A stretch of 64,000 nucleotides of DNA from Butyrivibrio fibrisolvens 16/4 (GCA_000209815.1 FP929036.1:2741380-2805379), one strand, 5' to 3'; shown: positions 1-7,121, counted from the stretch's first letter. Notes: generated by a model from the sequence alone, not told the origin. Numbers and translations are program-made.

Positions 1-6
1 GGGCAT
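1..6 (-). CDS. Start codon of a gene running off the left edge
   Basis: On the minus strand an ATG sits at positions 6-4, preceded by a strong ribosome site (AAGGGGGAG) about five bases upstream and by a good promoter at 52-80. Only two codons are inside the window, so nothing can be said about the product. It would be the next transcription unit downstream of the helicase gene and shares an operator motif with it. Confidence 0.4.
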
Positions 7-80
7 TGTAACTCCCCCTTTTATAAGTGTTGTGCGACATTTCTAATCATAATTATAATATTGTTGCACAACAGTTACAA
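7..80 (-). promoter_or_regulatory. Promoter with operator dyads for the gene at the left edge
   Basis: Reading the minus strand, -35 TTGTAA (75-80), a 17-base spacer and -10 TATAAT (52-57) form a near-consensus sigma-A promoter. The spacer holds the dyad TGTTGTGCAACA (62-73). A second, slightly degenerate copy (TGTCGCACAACA, about 28-39) lies just downstream of the predicted start of transcription. The two copies can also pair with each other as a hairpin. The -35 box overlaps the helicase stop codon. Promoter and dyads are seen; control by a repressor is inference. Confidence 0.55.
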
Positions 81-1925
81 TAGTTTCAATTCTTTGATGA
101 ATGCTGAGGGTTTATCCTTGTATTTGAACACTGTCAAATTGTCCTTTGCCCTGGTAATTCCTACATAGAATATTCGTCGCTCTTCCTCGTAGTCTTTCTT
201 TTCCTGGGCAGTGGCTTTTTCCACATTTCTAACAACCTTATTTGGAAATACGCCATTTATCGAATCAATCAGATATACTGAATCGTACTCTAGTCCCTTG
301 CTGGAATGAATTGTAGAAAGGATTATTGAGCCTGATTCTGCTGGTTCTTTCTCTAATAATATCTGTCGTAGATCAGTCAGCCTGTTAAGAAATCCCGGTA
401 TATCCTTTTCTTTCTTTGCCAACATTTTCAGTATGAAAATCTTGTTAGCATCAATATTATTGTTGGCCAAATATTCTCCATATCCCATATAATTTTCTAT
501 TCTGTTTATAGCCTTATATGGGCTTTCATTTGCCATATTCTTAAAGTGGGTTCTAAGACTGCGACAATTCCCCAGCACATATGGGTTAAGCTTTACCATT
601 TCCGCCGCGTCTAATATTCCAGTATGATGTATCTCTGCCTCCATGCACATTTCATTTGCCGCACTCTTGCTGATGTATGACTGCAGCTTGAAATATATCT
701 TCATAAAGATTTCTTCATCCATAGGAACATAGGCAAATCTAAGGATATTTACAATATCAAGAACTACTCTGTTGCTGAAGAATGTCATATCCATATTTTT
801 GATATTGTAAGGGATTCTATCTCTCTCCAGGATGTCAACAAGAGGTATGATGCTCTCATTATCTCTGTACAATACCGCGGTTCTTCCTATATGATTCTTA
901 GCTACTTCCTTAAGATAGTTGTATTGCTTGTCACGTTCTATGTTTAAAATATTAATATCACTCTGGTCTGATTTAATAGGGCAAATATGCTTTTTATGCC
1001 TGTCTTTATTATGCTGTATAAAACTATCGGCTGCCTTCACTATGTTTCCATTTGAACGATAATTCTTGTCCATAACAAGCACCTTGGCCCCTGTGTGCTC
1101 TTTCTCAAAGTTCAAAAGAGCATCTGGATATGCTGCTCTAAATCCATAAATACTTTGATCCTCATCTCCTACCATAAACAGGTTTCCTTTTGTTCCTGCT
1201 AATAAGGATATAATCATATGCTGGATTTTTGATGTATCCTGGGCTTCATCCACGCAGATATATTGATACTTATCCTGAAAGGCTTTGAGCACTATCTGAG
1301 AACCTTTTAAAATCTTATATGCATAAACCATCTGGTCATCATAATCCATAAGACTATTACTTTTCAGATAGTCATTATATTTTTCATAGATTTTCAAAAG
1401 CTCAATGTCATTTTCTTTTCCAAGCTTTTTAATTTCATCCGATTTCAGACACATATTTTTGCAATATGTAATCAATGTTCTGATGGTCTTTATATCGCTT
1501 TCAGTTGGATAATCTCTCATTACCTGCAAATATATATTTGAGATTACCTTTGCAATATCCTTATCATCACTGCATAGCTCAAAAGCCTTCTTGCCTATCA
1601 TTTTTCCATAGTAAGCAATTACCTTTGCACATATACCGTTGATGGTTCTAAATTCCATGCTTTCTGCCAGCTCTTCGCCAAACAGTTTTCTAAATCTAGC
1701 TGCCATATCTTTTGTGGCAGCTACTGTATATGTAAGAGTCAAAATATTCTCTGGTTTTATATCCTTTGTGAGCAGCATATAACCCAGTCTATTTACAAGA
1801 ACTGTGGTCTTTCCACTTCCCGGAACCGCCAAAACCAGCACTGGCCCATCTATGGATTTAACTGCCTCTAATTGTTGTTCGTTTAGCTTATTGCCATATT
1901 TCTCTATGAAGTCTTTTTCTGTCAT
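75..1925 (-). CDS. UvrD/Rep-family superfamily 1 DNA helicase
   Basis: ATP-dependent 3'-5' DNA helicase of the UvrD/PcrA/Rep family, expected to act in the cytoplasm in DNA repair or in clearing replication blocks. Visible motifs in order: Q motif LNEQQLEAV (about residue 14), Walker A PGSGKTT (about 35-41), the TLTYT segment, Walker B VDEAQDTS, motif III GDEDQSIYGFRAA, motif V STIHSSKGLEYDSVYLID and motif VI RRIFYVGITRAKDNL. At 616 residues it is shorter than PcrA (about 740) and ends soon after motif VI, so it lacks the usual C-terminal tail. It stands alone on the minus strand between two copies of an operator-like dyad. The frame is intact. The start is the ATG at 1925; its ribosome site is weak. 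Confidence 0.9.
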   Translation of the reverse strand: MTEKDFIEKYGNKLNEQQLEAVKSIDGPVLVLAVPGSGKTTVLVNRLGYMLLTKDIKPENILTLTYTVAATKDMAARFRKLFGEELAESMEFRTINGICAKVIAYYGKMIGKKAFELCSDDKDIAKVISNIYLQVMRDYPTESDIKTIRTLITYCKNMCLKSDEIKKLGKENDIELLKIYEKYNDYLKSNSLMDYDDQMVYAYKILKGSQIVLKAFQDKYQYICVDEAQDTSKIQHMIISLLAGTKGNLFMVGDEDQSIYGFRAAYPDALLNFEKEHTGAKVLVMDKNYRSNGNIVKAADSFIQHNKDRHKKHICPIKSDQSDINILNIERDKQYNYLKEVAKNHIGRTAVLYRDNESIIPLVDILERDRIPYNIKNMDMTFFSNRVVLDIVNILRFAYVPMDEEIFMKIYFKLQSYISKSAANEMCMEAEIHHTGILDAAEMVKLNPYVLGNCRSLRTHFKNMANESPYKAINRIENYMGYGEYLANNNIDANKIFILKMLAKKEKDIPGFLNRLTDLRQILLEKEPAESGSIILSTIHSSKGLEYDSVYLIDSINGVFPNKVVRNVEKATAQEKKDYEEERRIFYVGITRAKDNLTVFKYKDKPSAFIKELKLL

Positions 1926-1957
1926 TAATAACCCTAACTACTATATTTTCAATATTT

Positions 1958-2013
1958 GTAAGTGTTGTTCTATATTTTTTACAGTATAAATGAACCTGTT
2001 GCACAACACTTAC
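1958..2013 (-). promoter_or_regulatory. Inverted repeat / operator upstream of the helicase gene
   Basis: GTAAGTGTTGT at 1958-1968 is an exact inverted copy of ACAACACTTAC at 2003-2013. The right-hand copy extends to the dyad TGTTGCACAACA (1997-2008), the same 12-mer found before the next gene at 62-73. A TATACT-like -10 lies between the arms. Probably an operator region for the helicase gene; the regulator is unknown. Confidence 0.45.
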
Positions 2014-2015
2014 GA

Positions 2016-2282
2016 TTATAACAGGCCTTTGCTGTATGCAAACCATCCTATTACAATATGCGCTATTAAAATAGCTGGCATTCCAATTACAAAATACCAA
2101 TGCTTTGTTTTGTGACGGAATAAATACATACCAAGAAATGTACCAATACTTCCACCTAATGCACTTACTAAGAAAAGAGTCTTTTCTGGAATTCTCCATT
2201 CGTGTCTAATTGCCTTTTTCTTATCAAGCCCCATTACTGCAAGCCCCAGTGCATTCATAATAACTAAATAATTAATAATCAT
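2016..2282 (-). CDS. DUF1294 small membrane protein
   Basis: Small integral membrane protein of the DUF1294 family, function unknown. The N-terminal MNALG..VMGLDKKKA block, RIPEKTLFLVSALGGSIGT and the FRHKTKHWYF segment are the family signature. I place the start at the ATG at 2282 (MIINYLV), giving 88 residues, because GGGAGAG lies eight bases upstream; an in-frame ATG at 2342 lacks such a site. Three hydrophobic stretches (about residues 3-18, 37-55 and 65-83) suggest three membrane spans. It precedes the helicase gene on the same strand, but the operator repeat in between argues for separate control. Confidence 0.8.
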   Translation of the reverse strand: MIINYLVIMNALGLAVMGLDKKKAIRHEWRIPEKTLFLVSALGGSIGTFLGMYLFRHKTKHWYFVIGMPAILIAHIVIGWFAYSKGLL

Positions 2283-2432
2283 TTTTCTTACTCTCCCATT
2301 AAAAAAGCTACCTAAAAATATATCATTTTTAGAGAGCATCAAAAATAGTTTTTTGTTATTTATATTTTTCAGTGGCTGAGGTTATAGTTTTCAATTCTTT
2401 TTGCAACTATAGAATATAAAACCTTCACAAAT

Positions 2433-2464
2433 AAAAAAGCACTACTATCATGAATAGTAATGCT
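2433..2464 (-). terminator. Intrinsic terminator of the AbrB-PIN operon
   Basis: On the minus strand an 11-bp stem (AGCATTACTAT / ATAGTAGTGCT, one G-U pair) is followed by six T. It lies 14 bases beyond the toxin stop codon. A near-identical element recurs at 6124-6154. Confidence 0.8.
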
Positions 2465-2477
2465 CTATTATATCAAT

Positions 2478-2879
2478 TTACATTTCCAAAAAAGTAGCTA
2501 CGTTTATAATTCTTGGATCTTCAACCGCTGCTTCTAAAAAATCCTTATCGCCTGTCAAGAATAAGTCCGCATGCGCATTTAGTGCTGCTCTAAGTATTGG
2601 TCTATCCTTAACATCTCGTATTTTTAATTCTGCTGCATTCATTTTTTTTGGAGTTTTGACAACTTTTATCGACTGTAAAGCAACATACAAAAACGCCTCT
2701 AGTTCCACTAATCTATCTGGAAATTTTTCTTGAAACTTTCTATGAAGTTCATCAACAACATAGTCACAAGTTATAGGTTGATATGGATAAGTTAGTGCCT
2801 TTCTCAATGCCTGAGCTACTTTCCCATTAGGAAATAACGCTGCTGAAATAAAAATGTTTGTATCGATCATCACTCTCAC
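2478..2879 (-). CDS. PIN-domain toxin (VapC-like ribonuclease)
   Basis: Predicted PIN-fold ribonuclease, toxin half of a type II toxin-antitoxin pair. The 133-residue protein has the acidic PIN residues: D6 in MIDTNIFISA, the E of DYVVDELH near residue 43, D in KIRDVKDRPIL near 90, and TGDKDFLEA near 110. It belongs to the group annotated as putative toxin component, PIN family. The start is a GTG that overlaps the antitoxin stop codon as GTGA, so translation is probably coupled. RNA substrate and actual toxicity are inference from the family. Confidence 0.85.
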   Translation of the reverse strand: MRVMIDTNIFISAALFPNGKVAQALRKALTYPYQPITCDYVVDELHRKFQEKFPDRLVELEAFLYVALQSIKVVKTPKKMNAAELKIRDVKDRPILRAALNAHADLFLTGDKDFLEAAVEDPRIINVATFLEM

Positions 2880-3151
2880 TCAGCATTTTCCTCCCTGCGT
2901 GATGCAGTAATCCAGTTTGCAACATCGTCCTCAGATAATAATCCCGCCTTTGAAGCTTCACCCTTCATTTGCTCTTGGAACCTTTTTAACGCATATACGG
3001 CAGAATTAACAACTTTAACTTCATTTCCTTCAACTATAAATGTCACCCTATCTCCAGTCTCAATACCCAACGCTGCTCTTACATTCTTAGGTATAGTGAC
3101 CTGCCCTTTCGACATCACCTTTGCGTCATTTACAAATAATGTGCTTGCCAT
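2876..3151 (-). CDS. AbrB/MazE-type antitoxin (SpoVT-AbrB domain)
   Basis: DNA-binding antitoxin partner of the adjacent PIN toxin. The N-terminal swapped-hairpin AbrB domain is clear: AKVMSKGQVTIPKNVRAAL then GIETGDRVTFIVEGNEVKVV (about residues 9-48). The C-terminal half (about 55-91) is acidic and helical, the usual toxin-binding tail. A GGAGGTG ribosome site precedes the ATG at 3151. Promoter and an inverted-repeat operator lie immediately upstream, which fits the usual autoregulation of such operons. Intact and compact; the pair looks functional. Confidence 0.88.
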   Translation of the reverse strand: MASTLFVNDAKVMSKGQVTIPKNVRAALGIETGDRVTFIVEGNEVKVVNSAVYALKRFQEQMKGEASKAGLLSEDDVANWITASRREENAE

Positions 3152-3167
3152 ATTAACACCTCCTTCA

Positions 3168-3218
3168 AAAGTAGGGAATTCCTACTTTTATTATAACTTG
3201 ATATTAGGTTACTTACAA
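3168..3218 (-). promoter_or_regulatory. Promoter and palindromic operator of the antitoxin-toxin operon
   Basis: On the minus strand: -35 TTGTAA (3213-3218), 17-base spacer, -10 TATAAT (3190-3195), then the inverted repeat AAAGTAGG-5-CCTACTTT (3168-3188) covering the likely start of transcription. The position fits repression by the antitoxin or antitoxin-toxin complex; that role is inference. Confidence 0.7.
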
Positions 3219-3219
3219 T

Positions 3220-3402
3220 CTATTTTTTTAATAGCTTTATCTGCTCTAATGCTACTTTCTGCAATTCAGGTGACTGTTCTTCCATTATCTACACCACCTG
3301 ATTAATAGTTTCAGCTAATTGCTCCTGTGTCATATTGTTTTGCTTTCTTAAGGCTTTAATTCTATCTCCAAATGTCTGTGTATTCAAATATTCCTGTAGC
3401 AT
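3220..3402 (-). pseudogene. Remnant of an XRE-family helix-turn-helix regulator
   Basis: Reading leftward from 3402, the frame gives FGDRIKALRKQ then NNMTQEQLAETIN, the first half of an XRE helix-turn-helix domain, and then hits a TAG at 3289-3291. The same frame resumes with MEEQSPELQKVALEQIKLL and stops at 3220-3222, which reads like the C-terminus of such regulators. The recognition helix and everything after it are missing, so this looks like an internal deletion rather than a one-base error. Confidence 0.55.
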
Positions 3403-3520
3403 GGAATACTTTATTTTTATCTACATATATTAATTTTCCTTGAGTCATTATGTGAAGCTCCTTATTCATTCTGTTAATAGTCTTCAATGATATTATATGA
3501 AAAAACCTTAATACCTTCAT
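3362..3520 (-). CDS. Short unrecognised ORF overlapping the regulator remnant
   Basis: A 52-residue frame (start MKVLRFFHIISLK, later KLIYVDKNKVFHATG) overlaps the XRE remnant out of frame. An inner ATG (MNKELHIM) is also possible, but I see no clear ribosome site. I do not recognise the protein. It may be residue of a decayed gene. Low confidence. Confidence 0.2.
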   Translation of the reverse strand: MKVLRFFHIISLKTINRMNKELHIMTQGKLIYVDKNKVFHATGIFEYTDIWR

Positions 3521-3578
3521 TGAATCTGTGGTATAAGAACATATAATGCTAATTTGCTCTATCCTATTTAACTACTTT

Positions 3579-4238
3579 TTATACCACTTCTTTGATAATA
3601 TTATAAATTTCTCTTCCACTATCTCTTCCAAATACATGCATAGAATCTGAATACATTTTCTTCTTCTGAACTTTATCATGTATAGATACAAACGATATAA
3701 TTTCATCTACAAGATTTTCATAATCTGTATCATTAAAAGCATACTTTATTTTTTTGCAGATTCTCTCTTTTTCCTGATATTTTGCAAACTCTTCTTCTAT
3801 GTTTAATAATGCCATTTTTGAATCTACAGTTGCTTTCCGCTCACTATCATCTGGGTCATTCATAACAGAAATAGCAGCTTCAATTGTTGGTGCTTTAACA
3901 ATAATCATGCCATCTGACTTATATTTTATGTTTACAAAATCCACAACTGCCTTAAAGCCTTTGTCGTTACTAATAATGGCAATATGTCTTTCTCCTTGTT
4001 CTGCTAAAATCCCTGCCTGAACAGATATATAAAAATCTAATGCATTCTTTCCAGGTGCTTGTAATTTATATGTCCTCCATTTGCAGCCACTTTGCTCAAT
4101 TAAGGTTACGTCACCCTTTCTAATACTCTTACACGCGGCAGAATAAAATATTATCAATGTGTCCTTATCATTCACATACTCTAACCCTTTGAGTCCATTA
4201 TGATTTGTTACATTTTCATAATCTACTAATATAGTCAT
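3579..4238 (-). CDS. NYN/PIN-like domain nuclease
   Basis: A 219-residue protein with a PIN-like (NYN-type) fold. It begins MTILVDYENVTNHNGL, the DYEN signature of this group, followed by DTLIIFYSAACKS, then KNALDFYISVQAGILAE and IISNDKGFKAVVDF, which supply the conserved acidic residues of the metal site. The C-terminal part (about 130-219) is charged, helical and unassigned. AGGAGG lies seven bases before the ATG at 4238. It sits alone beside a toxin-antitoxin pair and gene remnants, a typical accessory setting for such RNases. Substrate unknown; a defence or RNA-processing role is inference. Confidence 0.7.
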   Translation of the reverse strand: MTILVDYENVTNHNGLKGLEYVNDKDTLIIFYSAACKSIRKGDVTLIEQSGCKWRTYKLQAPGKNALDFYISVQAGILAEQGERHIAIISNDKGFKAVVDFVNIKYKSDGMIIVKAPTIEAAISVMNDPDDSERKATVDSKMALLNIEEEFAKYQEKERICKKIKYAFNDTDYENLVDEIISFVSIHDKVQKKKMYSDSMHVFGRDSGREIYNIIKEVV

Positions 4239-4345
4239 TTCATCCTCCTAGATAACATAGCTTGTCCACGCTTACTATTTTGAAGGATGTATATGTCCAT
4301 ATATAACGACTGCTACATCATTTAAAATCATTTTTTTACCATTTC

Positions 4346-4371
4346 AAAAAAAGACGGGCGTCCTGCCCGTC
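4346..4371 (-). terminator. Intrinsic terminator after capA
   Basis: On the minus strand GACGGGC-5-GCCCGTC is followed by seven T, 30 bases past the capA-like stop codon. Confidence 0.9.
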
Positions 4372-4400
4372 AATCTAAAATAATATTAGCCAAAATAGCT

Positions 4401-5513
4401 TTATTGAGTTCTTAAAATCCCATTATCATCGATTTCCACATTAACAGATATATTTTCTAGCCTGTCATACAACTCCCGCTGCTTTTCTTTATCGTCAACA
4501 TATACTGTCCTGCAGTTCGTTTGCAATGCAGGTGTAATTATCACATCCATGTTATCTTCATTACCATCCCCATAGCAATGCAGGGTTACAAGCATTGAAT
4601 CTAGAGTCTTTTCGTTGAACCAATAGTTTCCAAGACTATAGACAATAGGTACATCCTTATAATATTCAAAGCCTTGAAGGCAATGGGTATGCGCGCCGAT
4701 TATTGCATCTGCACCTGCATCTATGTATTCGTGGGCCGTTTGAGGTTGAACAGTTTCTAACTCTGTAGAATATTCTGTGCCCCAATGAGGCAATGCCACC
4801 ACAATATCAGCATTTGCATCTGCTTCTTTAATTTCTTCATCAAAAAGAGTTGTATCATAACACCTAAGTATGCCTGGCTCTGTATCGGTTGCCTGGGGTG
4901 TCATCTTATTTTTCTCTGCCCTTGAAGCTGCTACAAAGGCTATAGTCTTGCCCTGTATCTCCATATAAACAGGTTCACTGGCTTCTTTTATGTTATGACC
5001 GGCGCCCACATAAGGTATTTTAGCTTTGTCTAGTGTGTCCATAGTATCAAGAAAAGCTTCTGCCCCGTAATCATATACATGATTATTTGCAAGACCAACT
5101 ATATCTACTCCAAGCTCTTTCAAGTTCTCCACCCTATATGGATTTGCCCTGAATGTATAGGTTTTTCCTGGCAATGGTTCTCCACGGTCACTGTAGGTGA
5201 ACTCGTTATTTATCCACATTATATCTGCCTGCTGCATGGTGTTTATCAACTCTGGTGAGATACAATCTTTTATCCCGTTTTCGCAGGCATTAAGGTACTG
5301 TGTTGTAGTCCAATTTTCATCAAAATTGATATCACCAGCAAAACACAAGGTGAAATCATAGGCGCCACTATCTTCAACTACAGCTTCTTCCACCTGTGCC
5401 TTAGGAACATCTTCATGTTTGGGTAACTGTGTTTCTTCTACTGATGATTCTTTTATACCGCAGGCTTGAATTGTAATACACGCCAGTATAAGAATAGTTA
5501 GTTTCTTTTTCAT
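4401..5513 (-). CDS. CapA-family lipoprotein (poly-gamma-glutamate capsule-type metallophosphatase fold)
   Basis: Secreted lipoprotein of the CapA/PgsA family, calcineurin-like metallophosphatase fold, associated with capsule or exopolysaccharide export in other bacteria. An N-terminal MKKKLTILIL signal ends in a lipobox (TIQAC), so it should be anchored outside the membrane. Family motifs: CFAGDINFDE, WINNEFTYSDRG, GLANNHVYDYG, VALPHWGTEYS and GAHTHCLQGFE with IVYSLGNYWF. I choose the ATG at 5513 (MKKKL, 370 residues) because AAAGG lies about 12 bases upstream, whereas it abuts the in-frame ATG at 5525. No capsule genes are adjacent, so the substrate is open. A structured leader (5544-5583) precedes it. 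Confidence 0.85.
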   Translation of the reverse strand: MKKKLTILILACITIQACGIKESSVEETQLPKHEDVPKAQVEEAVVEDSGAYDFTLCFAGDINFDENWTTTQYLNACENGIKDCISPELINTMQQADIMWINNEFTYSDRGEPLPGKTYTFRANPYRVENLKELGVDIVGLANNHVYDYGAEAFLDTMDTLDKAKIPYVGAGHNIKEASEPVYMEIQGKTIAFVAASRAEKNKMTPQATDTEPGILRCYDTTLFDEEIKEADANADIVVALPHWGTEYSTELETVQPQTAHEYIDAGADAIIGAHTHCLQGFEYYKDVPIVYSLGNYWFNEKTLDSMLVTLHCYGDGNEDNMDVIITPALQTNCRTVYVDDKEKQRELYDRLENISVNVEIDDNGILRTQ

Positions 5514-5543
5514 AGTGTTATTCATCCTTTATATAAAAGAAAA

Positions 5544-5583
5544 GGACTCTGGGCCCTCCGCTATCCAGCAGTGGGTCGAGTCC
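5544..5583 (-). promoter_or_regulatory. Structured leader hairpin before capA
   Basis: A GC-rich 40-base segment in an AT-rich intergenic region is closed by GGACTC / GAGTCC with further pairing inside (CCC / GGG), followed on the minus strand by TTTTC and, about 20 bases later, the capA ribosome site. It could be an attenuator, the terminator of an upstream transcript, or a small riboswitch-like leader. I could not match it to a known class. Confidence 0.35.
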
Positions 5584-5752
5584 GTTCTTGCTATTATATT
5601 ACCATTATAAATTTATATTTCAATAGTTTTGCCTATTTATATATTGTACATGTCATTCAATAGTATTTTGTCCAAATGTGTAAAAAAAGTGAGATTTGGA
5701 CAAATCAACTCACAGATGATTTTATATTATATGCGAAAGTTATGCAAAACCA

Positions 5753-6001
5753 TTAATGAAACAGCATTCGATTGCTCTGAAAAGATATTTCTCTTTTTAT
5801 CCAACGTTCATTTACTTTTTCCCGTCCTTCAAAAATATATATTTTTCTAACATCAAACCTTCTTCCGCAATTATTTACACCAATCCTTGTGTTTAACCTC
5901 TCAATGATTCCTGTAAATCTCAAAAAGTTATTACAAATATAATCCACTCTCTTCTCTGGTGTTAACCCAGCTTATTTTTCTAATGCATTAGCCTCACCCA
6001 T
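5753..6001 (-). pseudogene. Unrecognised gene with an in-frame stop codon
   Basis: From the ATG at 6001 (GGGAGGA seven bases upstream) the frame reads nine codons, meets TAA, and then stays open for about 72 codons in the same frame to 5753, with a GTG at 5947 as a possible restart. Encoded segments include LTPEKRVDYICNNF and VNERWIKREISF. No family is recognised. Because the frame is the same on both sides, this is a nonsense change, not an indel like those seen elsewhere in the window. Confidence 0.35.
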
Positions 6002-6123
6002 ACTCTTATTCCTCCCATTGAATCTCATGTATGTCTTTGGCAAACCGGTTTGTCCTCTTGACTTCTTTATAATACCCAGTAATACCTTGTGTTTCGATAT
6101 ATGAACCGACAACCTTTATAAAT

Positions 6124-6154
6124 AAAAAAGCACTACTATCACAATAGCAATGCT
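6124..6154 (-). terminator. Second copy of the terminator-like repeat
   Basis: AGCATTGCTAT-4-ATAGTAGTGCT on the minus strand followed by six T. It matches the element at 2433-2464 at most positions, including flanking AACCTT and AAATAAAAAAGC. No intact gene lies directly upstream that it would serve. Confidence 0.6.
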
Positions 6155-6321
6155 TTTAATATTCTAGAAAACAAATATATATCTATAATAGAAAATTCTA
6201 GAAATACCGTTTCTCAAATCTCAAAAATGTTGATTTTTAGGCAATTCTCACATCAAATATTCTAGTCGTGATTTCCTGACGATGAGCTTCGTAAAAGATT
6301 TTCTTTTTGTAAATGACAAAT

Positions 6322-6358
6322 AAAAAGACACCATTTGGATTTCTCCAAATAGTGTCTT
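6322..6358 (-). terminator. Terminator of the rpsF-ssb-rpsR operon
   Basis: On the minus strand AAGACACTATTTGG-6-CCAAATGGTGTCTT with a T-rich tail, 25 bases beyond the rpsR stop. Confidence 0.9.
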
Positions 6359-6382
6359 GAAATGTCATATACCTGAAACTGA

Positions 6383-6637
6383 TTACTCAGCTACGTATGG
6401 CATAAGTGCAACGTGACGAGCACGCTTGATAGCTACTGTAAGAGCTCTCTGGTGCTTAGCACATGTGCCTGTGATACGACGTGGAAGAATCTTTCCACGC
6501 TCAGAAATGTACTTCTTAAGCTTTGCTGTGTCCTTGTAATCGATAACGTTATCTTTTCCACAGAAAACACAGACTTTCTTTCTTCTATGCATTGGTCTTC
6601 TTCTCTGCTGACCATCGCCTGTCTTATTAAAAGCCAT
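6383..6637 (-). CDS. rpsR: 30S ribosomal protein S18
   Basis: Ribosomal protein S18, 84 residues, which pairs with S6 on the platform of the 30S subunit. The N-terminal [41 protein letters not shown] and [20 protein letters not shown] blocks are diagnostic. The CVFC pair and later CAKH make this the zinc-ligand (C+) form. It is last in rpsF-ssb-rpsR, 46 bases after ssb, with a good AGGAGG ribosome site. Confidence 0.97.
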   Translation of the reverse strand: MAFNKTGDGQQRRRPMHRRKKVCVFCGKDNVIDYKDTAKLKKYISERGKILPRRITGTCAKHQRALTVAIKRARHVALMPYVAE

Positions 6638-6683
6638 GATTTAACCTCCTATTGATGTTAGCCAAGGCTTTCGTTGCCTTGAC

Positions 6684-7121
6684 TTAGTTGAACGGTAATT
6701 CCTCGTCAATTCCATCAGGGATATTCATGAAGCCGTCGCCTGCGTCAGAGCTTGGTGCGAAATTTGCGCCACCGTCAAAGCTGCTTCCGCCGCCCTGAGA
6801 ATTCTTGCTCTCAGCGAACTCGACATTCTCGCAAACTACATCGGTAGTATAAACCTTCTGACCTTCCTTGTTTGTGTAAGAGCCAGTCTGAATACGACCC
6901 TCTACAACGAACTTTGTGCCCTTACGAGCATACTTTTCAAGGAATTCTGCTGTCTTTCCGAAAGCAACACAGTTAATAAAATCAGCTGTCTGCTCATCGT
7001 TATCTCTCTTGTATCTACGATCAACTGCAAGAGAAAATCTTGCAACAGCGCTGTTGTTAGTACCACCGTAACGAACTTCTGGGTCTCTTGTGAGACGTCC
7101 CATAAGAATAACTTTATTCAT
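6684..7121 (-). CDS. ssb: Single-stranded DNA-binding protein
   Basis: SSB, which coats single-stranded DNA during replication and repair and recruits partners through its tail. The OB fold covers about residues 1-105 (MNKVILMGRLTRDPEVRY, FSLAVDRRYKR, DFINCVAFGKTAEFLEKYARKG, VEGRIQTGSYTNKEGQKVYT). A Gly/Ser-rich linker leads to an acidic tip ending DEELPFN. The usual tip ends in Pro-Phe; here an extra Asn follows. The gene lies between rpsF and rpsR, the classic order. 145 residues, frame intact. Confidence 0.96.
   Translation of the reverse strand: MNKVILMGRLTRDPEVRYGGTNNSAVARFSLAVDRRYKRDNDEQTADFINCVAFGKTAEFLEKYARKGTKFVVEGRIQTGSYTNKEGQKVYTTDVVCENVEFAESKNSQGGGSSFDGGANFAPSSDAGDGFMNIPDGIDEELPFN

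Larger units (their letters stand above)
5584..6321. other. Gene-poor stretch with degraded coding remnants
   Basis: No intact gene is supported here. On the minus strand one frame ends at 6006 with TQGITGYYKEVKRTNRFAKD then HEIQWEE. It is followed, through a strong GGGAGGA ribosome site, by a second frame starting at 6001 (MGEANALEK) that meets an in-frame TAA and then continues as AGLTPEKRVDYICNNF down to 5753. I recognise neither. The arrangement looks like the end of one gene and a nonsense-mutated next gene. The terminator-like element at 6124-6154 lies upstream of both. Confidence 0.4.

Noticed and set aside
5544-5583. tRNA-like piece (GGGTCGAGTCC resembles a T arm)
   Set aside because: No acceptor stem, D arm or anticodon arm can be built around it on either strand.
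2343-6382. Insertion sequence or prophage in the accessory stretch
   Set aside because: No transposase, integrase, terminal inverted repeats with target duplication, or attachment site could be found.
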